Positions 9,107 to 20,282 are shown, numbered from the stretch's first letter. The stretch: 64,000 bases of DNA from Pseudomonas tritici (GCF_014268275.3 NZ_CP077084.1:5208001-5272000), one strand, 5' to 3'. Translations and numbers: made by a program. The notes: a model not told the origin generated them from the sequence alone.

Positions 9107-9316
9107 GGGAGTGTCTCCGTACGCGGTAGCGGCCGTGTTGGCTCGCGCAGCTTAAGGCCAAGTGTGGCTCAGGGATAGGCCTGGAGGGCATGCTGATAAA
9201 GCTTTTCAACCAAGATTTATAGTGAACGAGATTTTCACTATGGCTTCACACAGTGGCGACAGTGCCAGGGCGAAAATTTGCGGTTAATTCAACGTTTCAT
9301 CGGTTCGCAGTGCGCC

Positions 9317-9340
9317 ATCGCAGGCAAGTCAGCTCCCACA
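9317..9340 (-). repeat. Single REP element, GTGGGAGC/CTGCGAT family
   Basis: The sequence ATCGCAGGCAAGTCAGCTCCC with trailing ACA differs by one base from the half-elements of the REPINs at 16161 and 26923. No inverted partner lies nearby, so this is a solitary copy or a remnant. Confidence 0.75.
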
Positions 9341-9367
9341 GTTGACTGCAATTCAAACTCAAACAAT

Positions 9368-9406
9368 AAAAAAGCCCCGCCTGCATCACTGCAGGCGGGG
9401 CTTTTT
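9368..9406 (-). terminator. groESL intrinsic terminator
   Basis: A 17-bp stem with core AGCCCCGCCTGCA/TGCAGGCGGGGCT, a 4-nt loop and A/T runs on both sides, 21 bases after the groEL stop on the minus strand. One of the strongest terminators in the window. Confidence 0.92.
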
Positions 9407-9427
9407 CAGTACGGGGGTAAGGCTGGC

Positions 9428-11086
<1,659 letters not shown>

Positions 11087-11124
11087 TTAAATACTTTGGA
11101 GTAACGGGAAAATGAGCGGGGAAA

Positions 11125-11421
11125 TCAGTCTTCCAGAACAGCGAGAATCTCGTTCTCAGCCATAACCAGCAGGTCTTCGCCGTCGACTTTCACAGTGTTG
11201 CTGCCGGAGTAAGGACCAAATACAACCTTGTCACCGACTTTAACGGCCAGCGCACGCACGTCACCGTTTTCCAGGGTCTTGCCTGGGCCTGCAGCGACGA
11301 TCACACCGTGGTTGGCTTTTTCAGCAGCCGAACCTGGCAGAACGATACCGCCAGCGGTTTTCTTTTCTTCTTCGCTGCGACGGATTACGACGCGGTCGTG
11401 CAGAGGACGAAGCTTGCTCAT
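11125..11421 (-). CDS. groES: Co-chaperonin GroES
   Basis: Heptameric lid of GroEL, 98 residues, starting [15 protein letters not shown]. The mobile loop region ([15 protein letters not shown]) and the roof segment are both visible. It is the first gene of groESL, with a GGAGAGA ribosome site before the ATG. Heat-shock control is expected from the sigma-32-like promoter about 140 bases upstream. Confidence 0.97.
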   Translation of the reverse strand: MSKLRPLHDRVVIRRSEEEKKTAGGIVLPGSAAEKANHGVIVAAGPGKTLENGDVRALAVKVGDKVVFGPYSGSNTVKVDGEDLLVMAENEILAVLED

Positions 11422-11561
11422 TGTCGATCTCTCCTAATTGTGTTTTTCATCGGCCGGTATCAGTACCGGCAGGTTGTATTCCGGCGGTGCCGGTCGCGCC
11501 TCGCCAAGCAAGACGCGGAAGTCTGTCTGATGTCACCACCAGAAACCTTGCGGTGACCGTT

Positions 11562-11592
11562 ACATAAGGGCGCATAAGCTTATTACAAGGGC
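11562..11592 (-). promoter_or_regulatory. Sigma-32-like promoter of groESL
   Basis: On the minus strand CCCTTGTAA, a spacer of about 12-13 bases, then CCCTTAT resembles the heat-shock consensus (CTTGAA and CCCCAT). It would give a 5' leader of about 130 bases. No CIRCE operator was seen. Confidence 0.5.
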
Positions 11593-11667
11593 CTCGACGG
11601 AAATTTTTTGAGTGTGTCGACGGCTCAAAGCAACACGGCACCCAGAGGTGCCGTGCCAGTGAAGCGG

Positions 11668-12144
11668 TTATTTGCTGTCGCGGTGTTCGAATTCGCCTTC
11701 GATCACATCACCTTCACGCCCCAGTGGCTGGCGCGGAGCCGGACCGCCACGAGGTTGCAGGTCATCGGCGAACGCACGCTGGCGAATCGCCGCCTCTTCG
11801 GCACGCTGACGCATCTTGCCGGCAAGCAGCTTGCGAGTGACTGGCAGCAACATCACCAGGCCGACCACATCGCTGATAAATCCCGGCAGGATCAACAGGC
11901 CACCGGCCAGGGCCATCATCAGGCCTTCAAGCATGGTCTGTGCGGGCAGCTCGCCACGATTCAGGCTTTCACGGGCACGCAGCGCCGTGGCCAGGCCGGC
12001 GACGCGCAGCACCAATACGCCGAGCATCGAGCCGAGAATGATCAACAGCAGGGCCGGGAAAAACCCGATCGCACTGCTGACTTGAACGAATACGAACAGC
12101 TCCAACACCGGGAACAGCAGAAAGAGCAATAAAAAAGGGCGCAT
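11668..12144 (-). CDS. fxsA: FxsA family membrane protein
   Basis: With ATG 12144 the protein has 158 residues, starting with a hydrophobic run (MRPFLLLFLLFPVLELF). FxsA proteins have two to three helices and a charged tail; the tail here is rich in R, E and P. E. coli FxsA relieves exclusion of phage T7 by an F-plasmid function, but its normal role is unknown. The longer frame from 12201 has no support. Its place upstream of groESL, on the same strand, is conserved in Pseudomonas. Confidence 0.88.
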   Translation of the reverse strand: MRPFLLLFLLFPVLELFVFVQVSSAIGFFPALLLIILGSMLGVLVLRVAGLATALRARESLNRGELPAQTMLEGLMMALAGGLLILPGFISDVVGLVMLLPVTRKLLAGKMRQRAEEAAIRQRAFADDLQPRGGPAPRQPLGREGDVIEGEFEHRDSK

Positions 12145-12210
12145 CAAATGGTTCCTCAACGCAAGAATGCCTTGCCAGTCCACCTTAGATGACGTCGCCA
12201 TTTCGTGAAT

Positions 12211-12942
12211 TCAAGCGTCAGCGGCTTCTTTTTTCGGCCAGACGTCAGCGTGCGCCAATGAAACCAGGGCTTCGCGCACTTGTGTCGGAGTGTTGCAAGG
12301 CTCTGCGAACGGTAACCAATATAAGGATTGGCCGATACGCAGGTGCATGCCTTCGCTGTCGATACCGGCCAACTGCGCAGGCTCGGAAGTCGGCAAACCG
12401 GCCAAGTCGACGTAGTGGGCAATGGCTTTGGTGTGATCGCTGTTCATGTGTTCGATCATGCTGCGCTCAGCCGCACCCGCGAACGGGTTGGCCAGGGTCA
12501 ACTGGTCGACCCAGTGAATCGCCCCAAAGCCGCCGATGTAACGGTGGCGCACCGGCTTGAGCACCCAGAAGTCGAAGTCGTGGGCTTGGTGGTAGTTGGC
12601 CGAATCGGGGAAGTAGCGGTAATAACGCTCGGCCGCTGCCTCGATGGCAGCGCCCTCCTGGAGTTTTACGGCCTCAGCGAGGTAGGTGAGGCGCCCGACG
12701 GCCTGCACGTCATCCGCCTCACGCTCACCTACCAGCAACGAACACTTTGGGTCTTTTTGCAGGTTGTGGGTGTGCTGGGCAATACGGCTGATGAGGATCA
12801 GCGGACGGCCCTGCTCGTCCAGGCAATACGGCACGACCGAACCAAAAGGGAAACCCGGCATGGCTTTGGACTGTGTGGCGAGAGCCCCACGGTATTCCTT
12901 GAGCAACAGCTCTCGGGCGTTCTTGGCAACCTGTGCGCTCAA
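12211..12942 (-). CDS. HugZ-like pyridoxamine-phosphate-oxidase-fold protein
   Basis: 243 residues with an N-terminal split-barrel flavin- or haem-binding fold (about residues 10-150, containing FGSVVPYCLDEQGRPLILIS) and a C-terminal DUF2470-like helical domain with the EHMNSDHTKAI motif. This pairing is seen in HugZ/HutZ-type proteins that bind or degrade haem and in general stress flavoproteins. Substrate and cofactor cannot be settled from sequence. The gene stands alone upstream of fxsA. Confidence 0.78.
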   Translation of the reverse strand: MSAQVAKNARELLLKEYRGALATQSKAMPGFPFGSVVPYCLDEQGRPLILISRIAQHTHNLQKDPKCSLLVGEREADDVQAVGRLTYLAEAVKLQEGAAIEAAAERYYRYFPDSANYHQAHDFDFWVLKPVRHRYIGGFGAIHWVDQLTLANPFAGAAERSMIEHMNSDHTKAIAHYVDLAGLPTSEPAQLAGIDSEGMHLRIGQSLYWLPFAEPCNTPTQVREALVSLAHADVWPKKEAADA

Positions 12943-13058
12943 CGTTGACTCCTCGGGTATTCAGCCGCCCATGACTTATGGGAATGGATCTCAACACAAG
13001 GTAATCAATCTACGCGCCGGTTGCCAGAGCCCCCCCTGCCGGGATTTGTCGAAGGGTG

Positions 13059-14066
13059 TTACCAGGCCACGCCGAACCCTGCGGTGTAGCGGGTTTTGCT
13101 CAGGCTGCTTTCCGAGTCGCCACTGATGACGTCGCGTTCAGCCTTGAGGTTGAGCGAAGCCCACTCGGTGACTTTGTAGCGCAGGCCCATTTCCGCATCC
13201 AGGGAGTATTCCGCTGGGCCATCGATAGGTTTGCCCAATTCGCCATTCGTGAAGAATTCAACGGTCTTGCCCACCAGGTAGCGGTTGTAGTTCCACTTCA
13301 TGGCCAGGGAATAGAAGTTGTCCTTGCCGCCTTCGGCGTATTCGTAATCGGTGCGGTTGACGAGCGACCCCAGGGAGAATGCCCCCAGCTCATCATCCCA
13401 GAACTGGTAGCCAGGGCCGGTACCGACGGTACGCTGGCGAGCCAGGTCTTCAACCTTGTCACGCTTGTAAGTCAAGCGTCCCTGCCAGAACCAATGCTCG
13501 GTCAGGAAGCGGTCCAGGTCATATTCCAACGCCCAGTTGTCGGTGGTGGTCACGTCGTCCTGGAACTCGCGGTTGTACTCGCCCTGCCCGGTGTGGCGCC
13601 ATTGGCCATGCCGCGCGGTGGTCTTGAAGTCGATGTCATAGTCGTTGGTATCTTTTTCGGCGCGCTTGTAGTCCAGAGCCATGTCGACATTGCCCTTCCA
13701 CACCAAGTCTTCGATCACAGGCTTGGGCTTGAGGATCTGCTGAATGCTTGCCAGCTCGACGGTCTTTGGCGCCTCGCCATTGGCCAGCACCACTTTGCCT
13801 TCATCCGCCGGTTTCAGGGACTTGGCCTTTTCGCCGGTGTAGGCATCTTGCTTGACCAGCAGCTCCTGGTCGCTTTCCAGGGTTTTCACCTGTTTCCAGT
13901 CCACAGGAATGGCGCCCGCGTAATCGGTCTGGATCAGCAACTTGCCACCGTCGAAGACCTTGATCTTGCCAGTCAGACGGTCACCGTTCTTCAACCAGAC
14001 GGTATCGGCCAGCAAGGGCGTGGAGGCGCTGAAAACAGCGAGGCACAACAGGGTTCTGGACAACAT
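13059..14066 (-). CDS. DUF481 (YdiY-like) outer-membrane protein
   Basis: With ATG 14066 the protein has 335 residues and a clear signal peptide (about 1-21, ending TPLLA). A short SH3-like segment (DTVWLKNGDRLTGKI) follows. The DUF481 beta-barrel then has alternating aromatic/polar strands and a final tryptophan, typical of outer-membrane insertion. DUF481 proteins resemble E. coli YdiY, which is acid-induced; function is unknown. It is divergent from the ATL gene, with 141 bases between the two starts. Confidence 0.8.
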   Translation of the reverse strand: MLSRTLLCLAVFSASTPLLADTVWLKNGDRLTGKIKVFDGGKLLIQTDYAGAIPVDWKQVKTLESDQELLVKQDAYTGEKAKSLKPADEGKVVLANGEAPKTVELASIQQILKPKPVIEDLVWKGNVDMALDYKRAEKDTNDYDIDFKTTARHGQWRHTGQGEYNREFQDDVTTTDNWALEYDLDRFLTEHWFWQGRLTYKRDKVEDLARQRTVGTGPGYQFWDDELGAFSLGSLVNRTDYEYAEGGKDNFYSLAMKWNYNRYLVGKTVEFFTNGELGKPIDGPAEYSLDAEMGLRYKVTEWASLNLKAERDVISGDSESSLSKTRYTAGFGVAW

Positions 14067-14207
14067 AAGCGGATTCGGGGCTCGAGGTTGGCGAAAAGAG
14101 GGCATTATCGTGTTAGATACGACTGACTCAAGGATTTATATTCAGTTCAATCCTCGATGCCATGGTTACAGACGTTTCTTACAATAAGTCAGCCGATCTC
14201 AACGGAT

Positions 14208-14570
14208 ATGCGCACAGTGAATCAACCCGCCGAGCCCCCGCAAAGCCCTGCCGAAATGCGCCGCACTGCGCTGTACCTGACCCTGGCGCAAGTGCCCGCA
14301 GGGTGCGTGGTCAGCTACGGCGAGCTGGCTCACCTGGCTGGGCTGGGGCGTGCGGCGCGCTGGGTAGGCCGCACCCTGAGTCAACTGCCTGCAGACACCA
14401 AACTTCCCTGGCATCGCGTGCTGGGTGCCGGTGGTCGGATAAGTCTGCCGGTGGGCAGTGCCTCGGGTGACGAGCAACGCGCGCGTTTGCGCGATGAAGG
14501 CATCACGGTCCGCAACAATCGCGTGGATATTCAGCGCCATGGCTGGCGCCCGGTAGAGCACAGCGGTTAG
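14208..14570 (+). CDS. Alkyltransferase-like protein (MGMT family, PWHR type)
   Basis: The 120-residue protein matches the DNA-binding half of O6-alkylguanine transferases, with the helix-turn-helix and arginine finger region (GRAARWVGRTL). The active-site PCHR is replaced by PWHR, so the protein cannot accept an alkyl group. ATL proteins of this type (E. coli YbaZ, yeast Atl1) bind O6-alkylguanine and hand it to nucleotide-excision repair. ATG 14208 gives the usual family length; upstream ATGs at 14157 would add a non-conserved stretch. It is followed 43 bases later by ampG. Confidence 0.88.
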   Translation: MRTVNQPAEPPQSPAEMRRTALYLTLAQVPAGCVVSYGELAHLAGLGRAARWVGRTLSQLPADTKLPWHRVLGAGGRISLPVGSASGDEQRARLRDEGITVRNNRVDIQRHGWRPVEHSG

Positions 14571-14613
14571 AGTGCGCGCTTTGTTTCCGCAAACCTGAGG
14601 CAGACTCCAGCCC

Positions 14614-16146
14614 ATGCCCCGTAAAACCTGGCGCGCCGCGCTCGCTGCCTATGCCAGCCCCTCGACGTTAGTGCTGTTGTTGCTCGGCTTTGCCGCCGGC
14701 TTGCCTTACATGTTGGTGTTCTCGACGCTGTCGGTGTGGTTGCGTGAGGCCGGTGTGGCCCGCGAGACCATCGGCTATGCAAGCCTGATTGGTTTGGCCT
14801 ATGCCTTTAAATGGGTCTGGTCGCCGCTGCTCGACCAATGGCGCCTGCCGTTGCTCGGTAAACTCGGGCGACGCCGGTCCTGGCTGGTCCTTGCCCAGTC
14901 GCTGGTGATCCTCGGATTGATCGGCATGGGCTTTTGCGACCCGCAGAAACATTTGTCCTGGCTGATCGCTATCGCCGTCGTCGTGGCCTTCGCGTCCGCC
15001 ACCCAGGATATTGCGGTCGACGCCTACCGTCTGGAAATCGCCGATGACAGCCGCCAGGCCGCGTTGGCCGCCAGCTATATGTCCGGCTATCGCATCGCCG
15101 CCCTGCTCGCCACGGCAGGTGCACTGTTTTTTGCTGAAGGTTTCGGCTCCACCGGTTTCAACTATAAACACTCGGCCTGGACCGGCACCTATGTGCTGTT
15201 CGGCGTATTGATGGTTCCTGCGTTGCTGACCACGCTGTTCATGCGCGAACCCAATGTGCCACTGCGCACCCAGCTGCAGGCCGGGCGCTACAGTTTCGTG
15301 CATCAACTGGTCTCGGTATTTGTGCTGATCGTATTGCTGGTGTCGGTGCCGGCGATGTTCACCCAGCTGTTCAACACTGATTTCGCAAGCGTGCTGTTCC
15401 ACGGCATGAGCCTGTGGGACCTGCTGATGGATGACCGTGCGTTCCTGCGCGCCATTCTCTATATCACGCTCACCGCACTGTGCCTCTCGGCCATGGGTCG
15501 CCGGGGCCTGGCGCCGGTGTTGACGCCGGTCAACGACTTCATCCTGCGCTATCGCTGGCAAGCATTACTGCTGCTGGGGCTGATCGCCACCTATCGCATG
15601 TCTGACACCGTGATGGGCGTGATGGCCAACGTGTTCTACATCGACCAAGGCTTTACCAAGGACCAGATCGCCGGGGTCAGCAAGATCTTCGGCCTGATCA
15701 TGACCCTGGTCGGCGCCGGCATGGGCGGCCTGCTGATTGTGCGCTTCGGTATCCTGCCAATCCTGTTCATCGGCGGCGTGTTCTCTGCCGGCACCAACCT
15801 GCTGTTCGTGGCGCTCGCCGACATGGGCCCGGACCTGCAGATGCTGATTTTCACGATTTCCCTGGATAACTTCAGCTCGGGCATGGCCACATCGGCGTTT
15901 GTGGCCTATTTGTCGAGCCTGACCAACCTCAAGTTCTCCGCCACCCAATACGCGCTGCTCAGCTCGATCATGCTGTTGCTGCCGCGCCTGATCGGCGGGT
16001 ATTCGGGGGTAATGGTGGAGAAGTTCGGCTACCATAATTTCTTCCTGATCACCTGCATGCTGGGTGTACCGACACTGCTGCTGATTGCACTGCATTGGTA
16101 TCAGGAGAATCGGCGGATTCGGTTGAATCCCCCGGTAGACGACTGA
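14614..16146 (+). CDS. ampG: AmpG-family muropeptide permease
   Basis: Inner-membrane MFS transporter of 510 residues with about 12-14 helices. It carries the AmpG-type start (LLLLGFAAGLPYMLVFSTL) and the ATQDIAVDAYRLE segment in helix 4-5. AmpG imports GlcNAc-anhydro-muropeptides for cell-wall recycling and so affects ampC induction. P. aeruginosa has a second, more distant paralogue (AmpP); this one resembles the functional AmpG locus because it lies in the same wider neighbourhood (HugZ-like, fxsA, groESL). A REPIN follows 14 bases after the stop. Confidence 0.85.
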   Translation: MPRKTWRAALAAYASPSTLVLLLLGFAAGLPYMLVFSTLSVWLREAGVARETIGYASLIGLAYAFKWVWSPLLDQWRLPLLGKLGRRRSWLVLAQSLVILGLIGMGFCDPQKHLSWLIAIAVVVAFASATQDIAVDAYRLEIADDSRQAALAASYMSGYRIAALLATAGALFFAEGFGSTGFNYKHSAWTGTYVLFGVLMVPALLTTLFMREPNVPLRTQLQAGRYSFVHQLVSVFVLIVLLVSVPAMFTQLFNTDFASVLFHGMSLWDLLMDDRAFLRAILYITLTALCLSAMGRRGLAPVLTPVNDFILRYRWQALLLLGLIATYRMSDTVMGVMANVFYIDQGFTKDQIAGVSKIFGLIMTLVGAGMGGLLIVRFGILPILFIGGVFSAGTNLLFVALADMGPDLQMLIFTISLDNFSSGMATSAFVAYLSSLTNLKFSATQYALLSSIMLLLPRLIGGYSGVMVEKFGYHNFFLITCMLGVPTLLLIALHWYQENRRIRLNPPVDD

Positions 16147-16160
16147 TACACCTCGATCTA

Positions 16161-16247
16161 TGTGGGAGCTGGCTTGCCTGCGATGATGTCGCCTCGGTGC
16201 TACAGATACACCGCGTCGCCTGAATCGCAGGCAAGCCAGCTCCCACA
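16161..16247. repeat. REPIN between ampG and proS (GTGGGAGC family, inward pair)
   Basis: Two inverted copies of TGTGGGAGCTGGCTTGCCTG with trailing CGAT (16161-16184 and 16224-16247) face each other across a 39-base spacer. The layout is the standard REPIN form mobilised by RAYT transposases in fluorescent pseudomonads. Confidence 0.9.
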
Positions 16248-16357
16248 CAAGCACGGTTCCGACAGAAACACCCCGCAACCTGATGCCTGTACTCCGGCGG
16301 CAACCGCCCGTACAATCCAGCGTCATTTCAAGTCCAAGCAACCGACAACGGCCTACC

Positions 16358-18073
16358 ATGCGCACCAGTCAATATTTGCTCGCCACACAGAAAGAAACGC
16401 CTTCCGATGCGGTCGTGATCAGCCATCAGCTGATGCTGCGCGCCGGCATGATCCGCAAACTGGCCTCGGGCCTGTACACCTGGCTGCCCATGGGCTTGAA
16501 GGTGATGCGCAAGGTCGAAGCCATCGTTCGTGAAGAAATGAACGCTGCCGGCTCTCTGGAAGTGTTGATGCCGAGCACCCAACCGGCTGAACTGTGGCAG
16601 GAATCCGGGCGCTGGGAAGAGTACGGCCCTGAGTTGCTGCGCTTCAAGGACCGTCATGGCCGCGATTTCTGCGCCGGCCCGACCCATGAAGAAGTGATCA
16701 CCGACCTGATGCGCAACGAGCTGAGCAGCTATAAACAGCTGCCGCTGAACCTGTATCAGATCCAGACCAAATTCCGTGATGAAATCCGCCCACGCTTCGG
16801 CTTGATGCGCGGCCGTGAATTCATTATGAAGGACGCGTATTCGTTCCACGCCGACCAGGCTTCCCTGCAGGTCACTTACGACCGCATGCACCAGGCCTAT
16901 TGCAACGTGTTCACGCGCCTGGGCCTGAAATTCCGTCCGGTAGAAGCGGACAACGGTTCCATCGGTGGTGCCGGCTCCCACGAATTCCACGTACTGGCCG
17001 AATCCGGCGAAGACGATATCGTGTTCAGCAACGGTTCCGACTACGCAGCAAACATCGAGAAAGCCGAAGCCGTGCCACGGGAAACGTCCCGCCCTGCACC
17101 GGCCGAAGAGCTGCGCTTGGTAGACACGCCAGAGACCAAGACCATCGCGGCCCTGGTGGAAAAATTCAATCTGCCGATTGAAAAGACCATCAAGACCCTG
17201 ATCGTGCGCGCCGAAGAAGAAGGCAAGCTGATCGCCCTGGTGATCCGTGGCGACCACGAACTCAACGAAATCAAAGCCGCCCAGCAACCTGGCGTGGCCA
17301 ACCCACTGGTCATGGCCAGTGATGCCGAACTGCGCGACGCCATTGGCGCTGGTGCTGGTTCCCTGGGCCCACTGAACCTGCCGTTGCCAATTATCATCGA
17401 CCGTTCGGTCGAGCTGATGAGCGACTTCGGTATTGGCGCGAACATCGACGACAAGCATTACTTCGGTGTGAACTGGGAGCGTGACCTGCCGGTTCCGACC
17501 GTGGCCGACCTGCGTAATGTGGTCGCTGGTGACCCGAGCCCGGATGGCAAAGGTACCCTGGAGATCAAGCGCGGCATCGAAGTCGGGCACATCTTCCAGC
17601 TGGGCAATAAGTACAGCAAGGCCATGAAGTGCGAAGTGCTGGGCGAGAACGGCAAGCCGATCACCCTGGAAATGGGCTGCTACGGCATTGGCGTTTCGCG
17701 CGTGGTTGCAGCTGCCATCGAGCAGAACAACGACGAGAAAGGCATCATCTGGAGTGACGCCCTGGCGCCGTTCCAGGTCGCCCTGGTACCGCTGCGCTAT
17801 GAAACCGAGCAAGTACGCGAAGCCACCGACAAACTGTATGCCGAACTGACGGCCGCCGGTTTTGAAGTGTTGCTGGATGACCGGGACAAGAAAACCAGCC
17901 CGGGCATCAAGTTCGCCGACATGGAACTGATTGGCATCCCACACCGGATCGTGGTCAGTGACCGCGGCCTGGCGGATGGCAATCTGGAATACAAGAGCCG
18001 GACCGAAGCCGAAGCCCAACCGTTGCCGGTGGCTGACGTGCTGTCTTTCCTTCAGGCGCGTATTCGTCGCTGA
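16358..18073 (+). CDS. proS: Prolyl-tRNA synthetase
   Basis: Class II aminoacyl-tRNA synthetase of 571 residues, the bacterial form. An N-terminal catalytic core ([13 protein letters not shown], motif 2 around [17 protein letters not shown]) is interrupted by a YbaK-like editing insert (about residues 220-400). Motif 3 ([17 protein letters not shown]) and a C-terminal anticodon-binding domain follow. ATG 16358 fits the conserved N-terminus; the frame open from 16283 does not. A lipoprotein gene follows 20 bases downstream, as in PAO1. Confidence 0.97.
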   Translation: MRTSQYLLATQKETPSDAVVISHQLMLRAGMIRKLASGLYTWLPMGLKVMRKVEAIVREEMNAAGSLEVLMPSTQPAELWQESGRWEEYGPELLRFKDRHGRDFCAGPTHEEVITDLMRNELSSYKQLPLNLYQIQTKFRDEIRPRFGLMRGREFIMKDAYSFHADQASLQVTYDRMHQAYCNVFTRLGLKFRPVEADNGSIGGAGSHEFHVLAESGEDDIVFSNGSDYAANIEKAEAVPRETSRPAPAEELRLVDTPETKTIAALVEKFNLPIEKTIKTLIVRAEEEGKLIALVIRGDHELNEIKAAQQPGVANPLVMASDAELRDAIGAGAGSLGPLNLPLPIIIDRSVELMSDFGIGANIDDKHYFGVNWERDLPVPTVADLRNVVAGDPSPDGKGTLEIKRGIEVGHIFQLGNKYSKAMKCEVLGENGKPITLEMGCYGIGVSRVVAAAIEQNNDEKGIIWSDALAPFQVALVPLRYETEQVREATDKLYAELTAAGFEVLLDDRDKKTSPGIKFADMELIGIPHRIVVSDRGLADGNLEYKSRTEAEAQPLPVADVLSFLQARIRR

Positions 18074-18093
18074 AAACCAGATCAAGAGAAGTC

Positions 18094-19047
18094 ATGTTCA
18101 AGCGAAACACCAGAGCCCTGGGGGGCGCCGCCTTGTGCGGCGCCTTGCTGGTCAGCGGCTGCGCCAACCAGATGTCGCAACGCAGTGAGCACGAGGAGCG
18201 GGTCGAGCGTAAGTTGCTCGACCACAGCCTGCAGATCGATGTAGGCGACCCCAAAGTGCTGGAGCTGCCGCAACGCCGAGTGCGCATTCACGAGCAAAAG
18301 ACCTTCGAGGTCACCGAGTTCGAAGTCACCCGTCGTTACGACCGCTACACCCCCTACCAACCCTGGCGCGAACTCTATGAAGTGCCTTTGGGCACGGTCG
18401 CCTTGGTGGCGGGTGCGGGGGCTAACGTGGCGAATATCTTCGCCCTCGGCAACCTGCCTACCAGCATGACCCACGACTGGCTGACCTACGGCGTAGACGG
18501 CCTCAACCCGTTCATGAACGTACAATCCCATGGCCGTGCGCAACAGAACCTGGCCGGTATCGATGAAGTCCAGCGCGACAAGCGCGTGGAGTATTCGAGC
18601 CTGCCCTGGAGCGAACGCCCGGTGCAGGTTACTGCGGGCAAGCAAGTGCATGAGTTGACCACCGACCGCAACGGCGTCTTGCGCCTGAACCTGTTGGACA
18701 GCCCGTTTGCCGAGCAGGACCTTAACCGCGTCACGACCTTGAAGATCAGCGTGGAAGATGGCCAGGACGACGTGCATTCGGACTCGACACTGGCGATCAG
18801 CAGCACGCTGCGCGGCAAGTTGCTGGAAGCCCACGGCCTGATCTACGACGACCTGGAAGACGATGAAGTCAGCCAGTGGGTGCACCGGGTCAAGCGTCTG
18901 TCAGAGCTGGGCCTGGAAGAAGAAGCCAGCGAACTGGAACAAAGCCTGATCGAACTGACCCGCAATGATCCCGAGTTGCAGCAGGAATTCCTGCAGGCGC
19001 TGACCAAGGATGCGGGGCGTCTCGTTGCCGATCCAGGCGCACGCTGA
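18094..19047 (+). CDS. Conserved lipoprotein of unknown function
   Basis: 317 residues with a lipoprotein signal (hydrophobic run ending LLVSGC, lipid-modified C23). The mature part has a charged linker, a predicted beta-rich central region and a C-terminal helical segment rich in E and L. I do not recognise a domain. It is probably co-transcribed with proS, and the same neighbour follows proS in P. aeruginosa, so the gene is core rather than accessory. Position +2 after the cysteine is N, giving no inner-membrane (Asp) retention signal. Confidence 0.75.
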   Translation: MFKRNTRALGGAALCGALLVSGCANQMSQRSEHEERVERKLLDHSLQIDVGDPKVLELPQRRVRIHEQKTFEVTEFEVTRRYDRYTPYQPWRELYEVPLGTVALVAGAGANVANIFALGNLPTSMTHDWLTYGVDGLNPFMNVQSHGRAQQNLAGIDEVQRDKRVEYSSLPWSERPVQVTAGKQVHELTTDRNGVLRLNLLDSPFAEQDLNRVTTLKISVEDGQDDVHSDSTLAISSTLRGKLLEAHGLIYDDLEDDEVSQWVHRVKRLSELGLEEEASELEQSLIELTRNDPELQQEFLQALTKDAGRLVADPGAR

Positions 19048-19072
19048 GACTCCACAAATGTCGCAGATCTAA

Positions 19073-19164
19073 ATGTGGGAGCGGGCTTGCTCGCGAATAC
19101 GGAGTGCCAGTCACCAGATGTATTGACTGATCTACCGCATTCGCGAGCAAGCCCGCTCCCACAT
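19073..19164. repeat. REPIN between the lipoprotein gene and dinB (GCGGGCTTGCTCGCG type)
   Basis: Inverted copies of ATGTGGGAGCGGGCTTGCTC with trailing GCGAAT (19073-19098 and 19139-19164) flank a 40-base spacer. The core differs from the CTGGCTTGCCTGCGAT type, so it belongs to another subfamily. It lies 14 bases beyond the dinB stop and could act as the 3' end of both convergent transcripts. Confidence 0.9.
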
Positions 19165-19178
19165 TTGGTTTTGGGTTA

Positions 19179-20237
19179 CTACCAGGAGAACTCGAGTTGT
19201 TCGTTGCCGTTGCTTAAATCCAGCAACCGCACCCCAATCCCCAACAACCGCACCGGCTTCCCACCCCGGTTAAACGCCTGCGTCAGCAGCTGTTGATAAC
19301 TCTCCAAATCCCGCCCTGCCCCTGCCTGCTCCAGTGTCGTCTGGGTAAAGTCATGAAACTTCACTTTAACGAACGGCTTGCCCGCCCGATAACTGCTGTC
19401 GATTCGCGCCATACGCCCGGCCAGGGTTTCCATCAGTTCGGGAAGCTTTGCCAGGCAGCTTGAAAGATCCGGCAGGTCCACATCGTAGGTATTTTCCACA
19501 CTGATGGATTGCCGACGGCTATCGTTGTGCACTGCGCGGTCATCAACCCCACGCGCCAGGCTCCACAGTCGCTCGCCAAAGCTGCCAAATTCCCGCACCA
19601 GCGCCAGCTTGTTCCACTCACGCAGTTGCAGGCAGTCTTCAATTCCCAGGCGCGCCAGTTTGTCTGCCGTGACTTTACCCACGCCGTGCAATTTGCTCAC
19701 ACGCAACTGCGAGACAAAGTCTTCGACCTGGTCCGGGGTAATCACAAACAACCCATTGGGTTTCTTCCAGTCGCTGGCGATCTTGGCCAGGAATTTATTC
19801 GGCGCGACACCGGCAGACACGGTGATATGCAACTGGTTGGAGACGCGGCGGCGAATGTCCTGGGCGATGCGCGTGGCACTGCCGCCGAAATGCGTACAGT
19901 CAGACACGTCCAGATAGGCTTCATCCAGCGACAGCGGTTCGATCAGGTCGGTGTAGTCGCGAAAGATCGTCTGGATTTCCTTCGACGCTTCCTTATAGGC
20001 GTCCATGCGCGGCTTGACGATGGTCAGGTCCGGGCACAGCTTCAACGCGTGGCGTGACGACATGGCCGAGCGCACGCCATAGGCCCGCGCCTCATAGTTG
20101 CAGGTAGCGATCACCCCGCGCCGGTCAGCCGAGCCACCCACCGCCAGCGGCTTTTGCGCAAGGCTCGGGTCATCGCGCATCTCGATGGCGGCGTAGAAGC
20201 AATCACAGTCAACGTGGATGATTTTGCGCTGCGTCAT
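19179..20237 (-). CDS. dinB: DNA polymerase IV
   Basis: Y-family error-prone polymerase of 352 residues. The catalytic acidic residues are D10 (HVDCDCFYAAIE) and D105/E106 (SLDEAYLD). Helix-hairpin-helix (KLHGVGKVTADKLARLG) and little-finger domains follow. The C-terminal QLEFSW resembles a beta-clamp binding peptide. ATG 20237 is conserved in the family; the upstream extension is not. A LexA box about 50 bases upstream puts it in the SOS regulon. Confidence 0.96.
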   Translation of the reverse strand: MTQRKIIHVDCDCFYAAIEMRDDPSLAQKPLAVGGSADRRGVIATCNYEARAYGVRSAMSSRHALKLCPDLTIVKPRMDAYKEASKEIQTIFRDYTDLIEPLSLDEAYLDVSDCTHFGGSATRIAQDIRRRVSNQLHITVSAGVAPNKFLAKIASDWKKPNGLFVITPDQVEDFVSQLRVSKLHGVGKVTADKLARLGIEDCLQLREWNKLALVREFGSFGERLWSLARGVDDRAVHNDSRRQSISVENTYDVDLPDLSSCLAKLPELMETLAGRMARIDSSYRAGKPFVKVKFHDFTQTTLEQAGAGRDLESYQQLLTQAFNRGGKPVRLLGIGVRLLDLSNGNEQLEFSW

Positions 20238-20282
20238 ATAAACAGGGTGTGAAACCACGGGTGGCCAGTATCGCACTCACAC

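Larger units (their letters stand above)
9107..9427. other. Intergenic region between colR and groEL
   Basis: About 320 bases without a gene. It holds the groEL terminator (9368-9406), one REP element (9317-9340) and the colR promoter region. An 8-bp inverted repeat ATAGTGAA/TTCACTAT (9219-9226 and 9234-9241) lies about 110 bases upstream of the colR start. The open frame that begins at 9278 on the plus strand is an antisense shadow of groEL. Confidence 0.7.

Noticed and set aside
13056..14126. 356-codon plus-strand open frame over the DUF481 gene
   Set aside because: Antisense to a gene with a signal peptide and barrel pattern; no independent support.
16328..18085. 585-codon minus-strand open frame over proS
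   Set aside because: Antisense to a fully conserved synthetase.
18890..19162. Short frames starting MGAGLL- inside the REPIN near dinB
   Set aside because: They are translations of REP sequence; the same MGAGL- start appears at other REP copies in the window.
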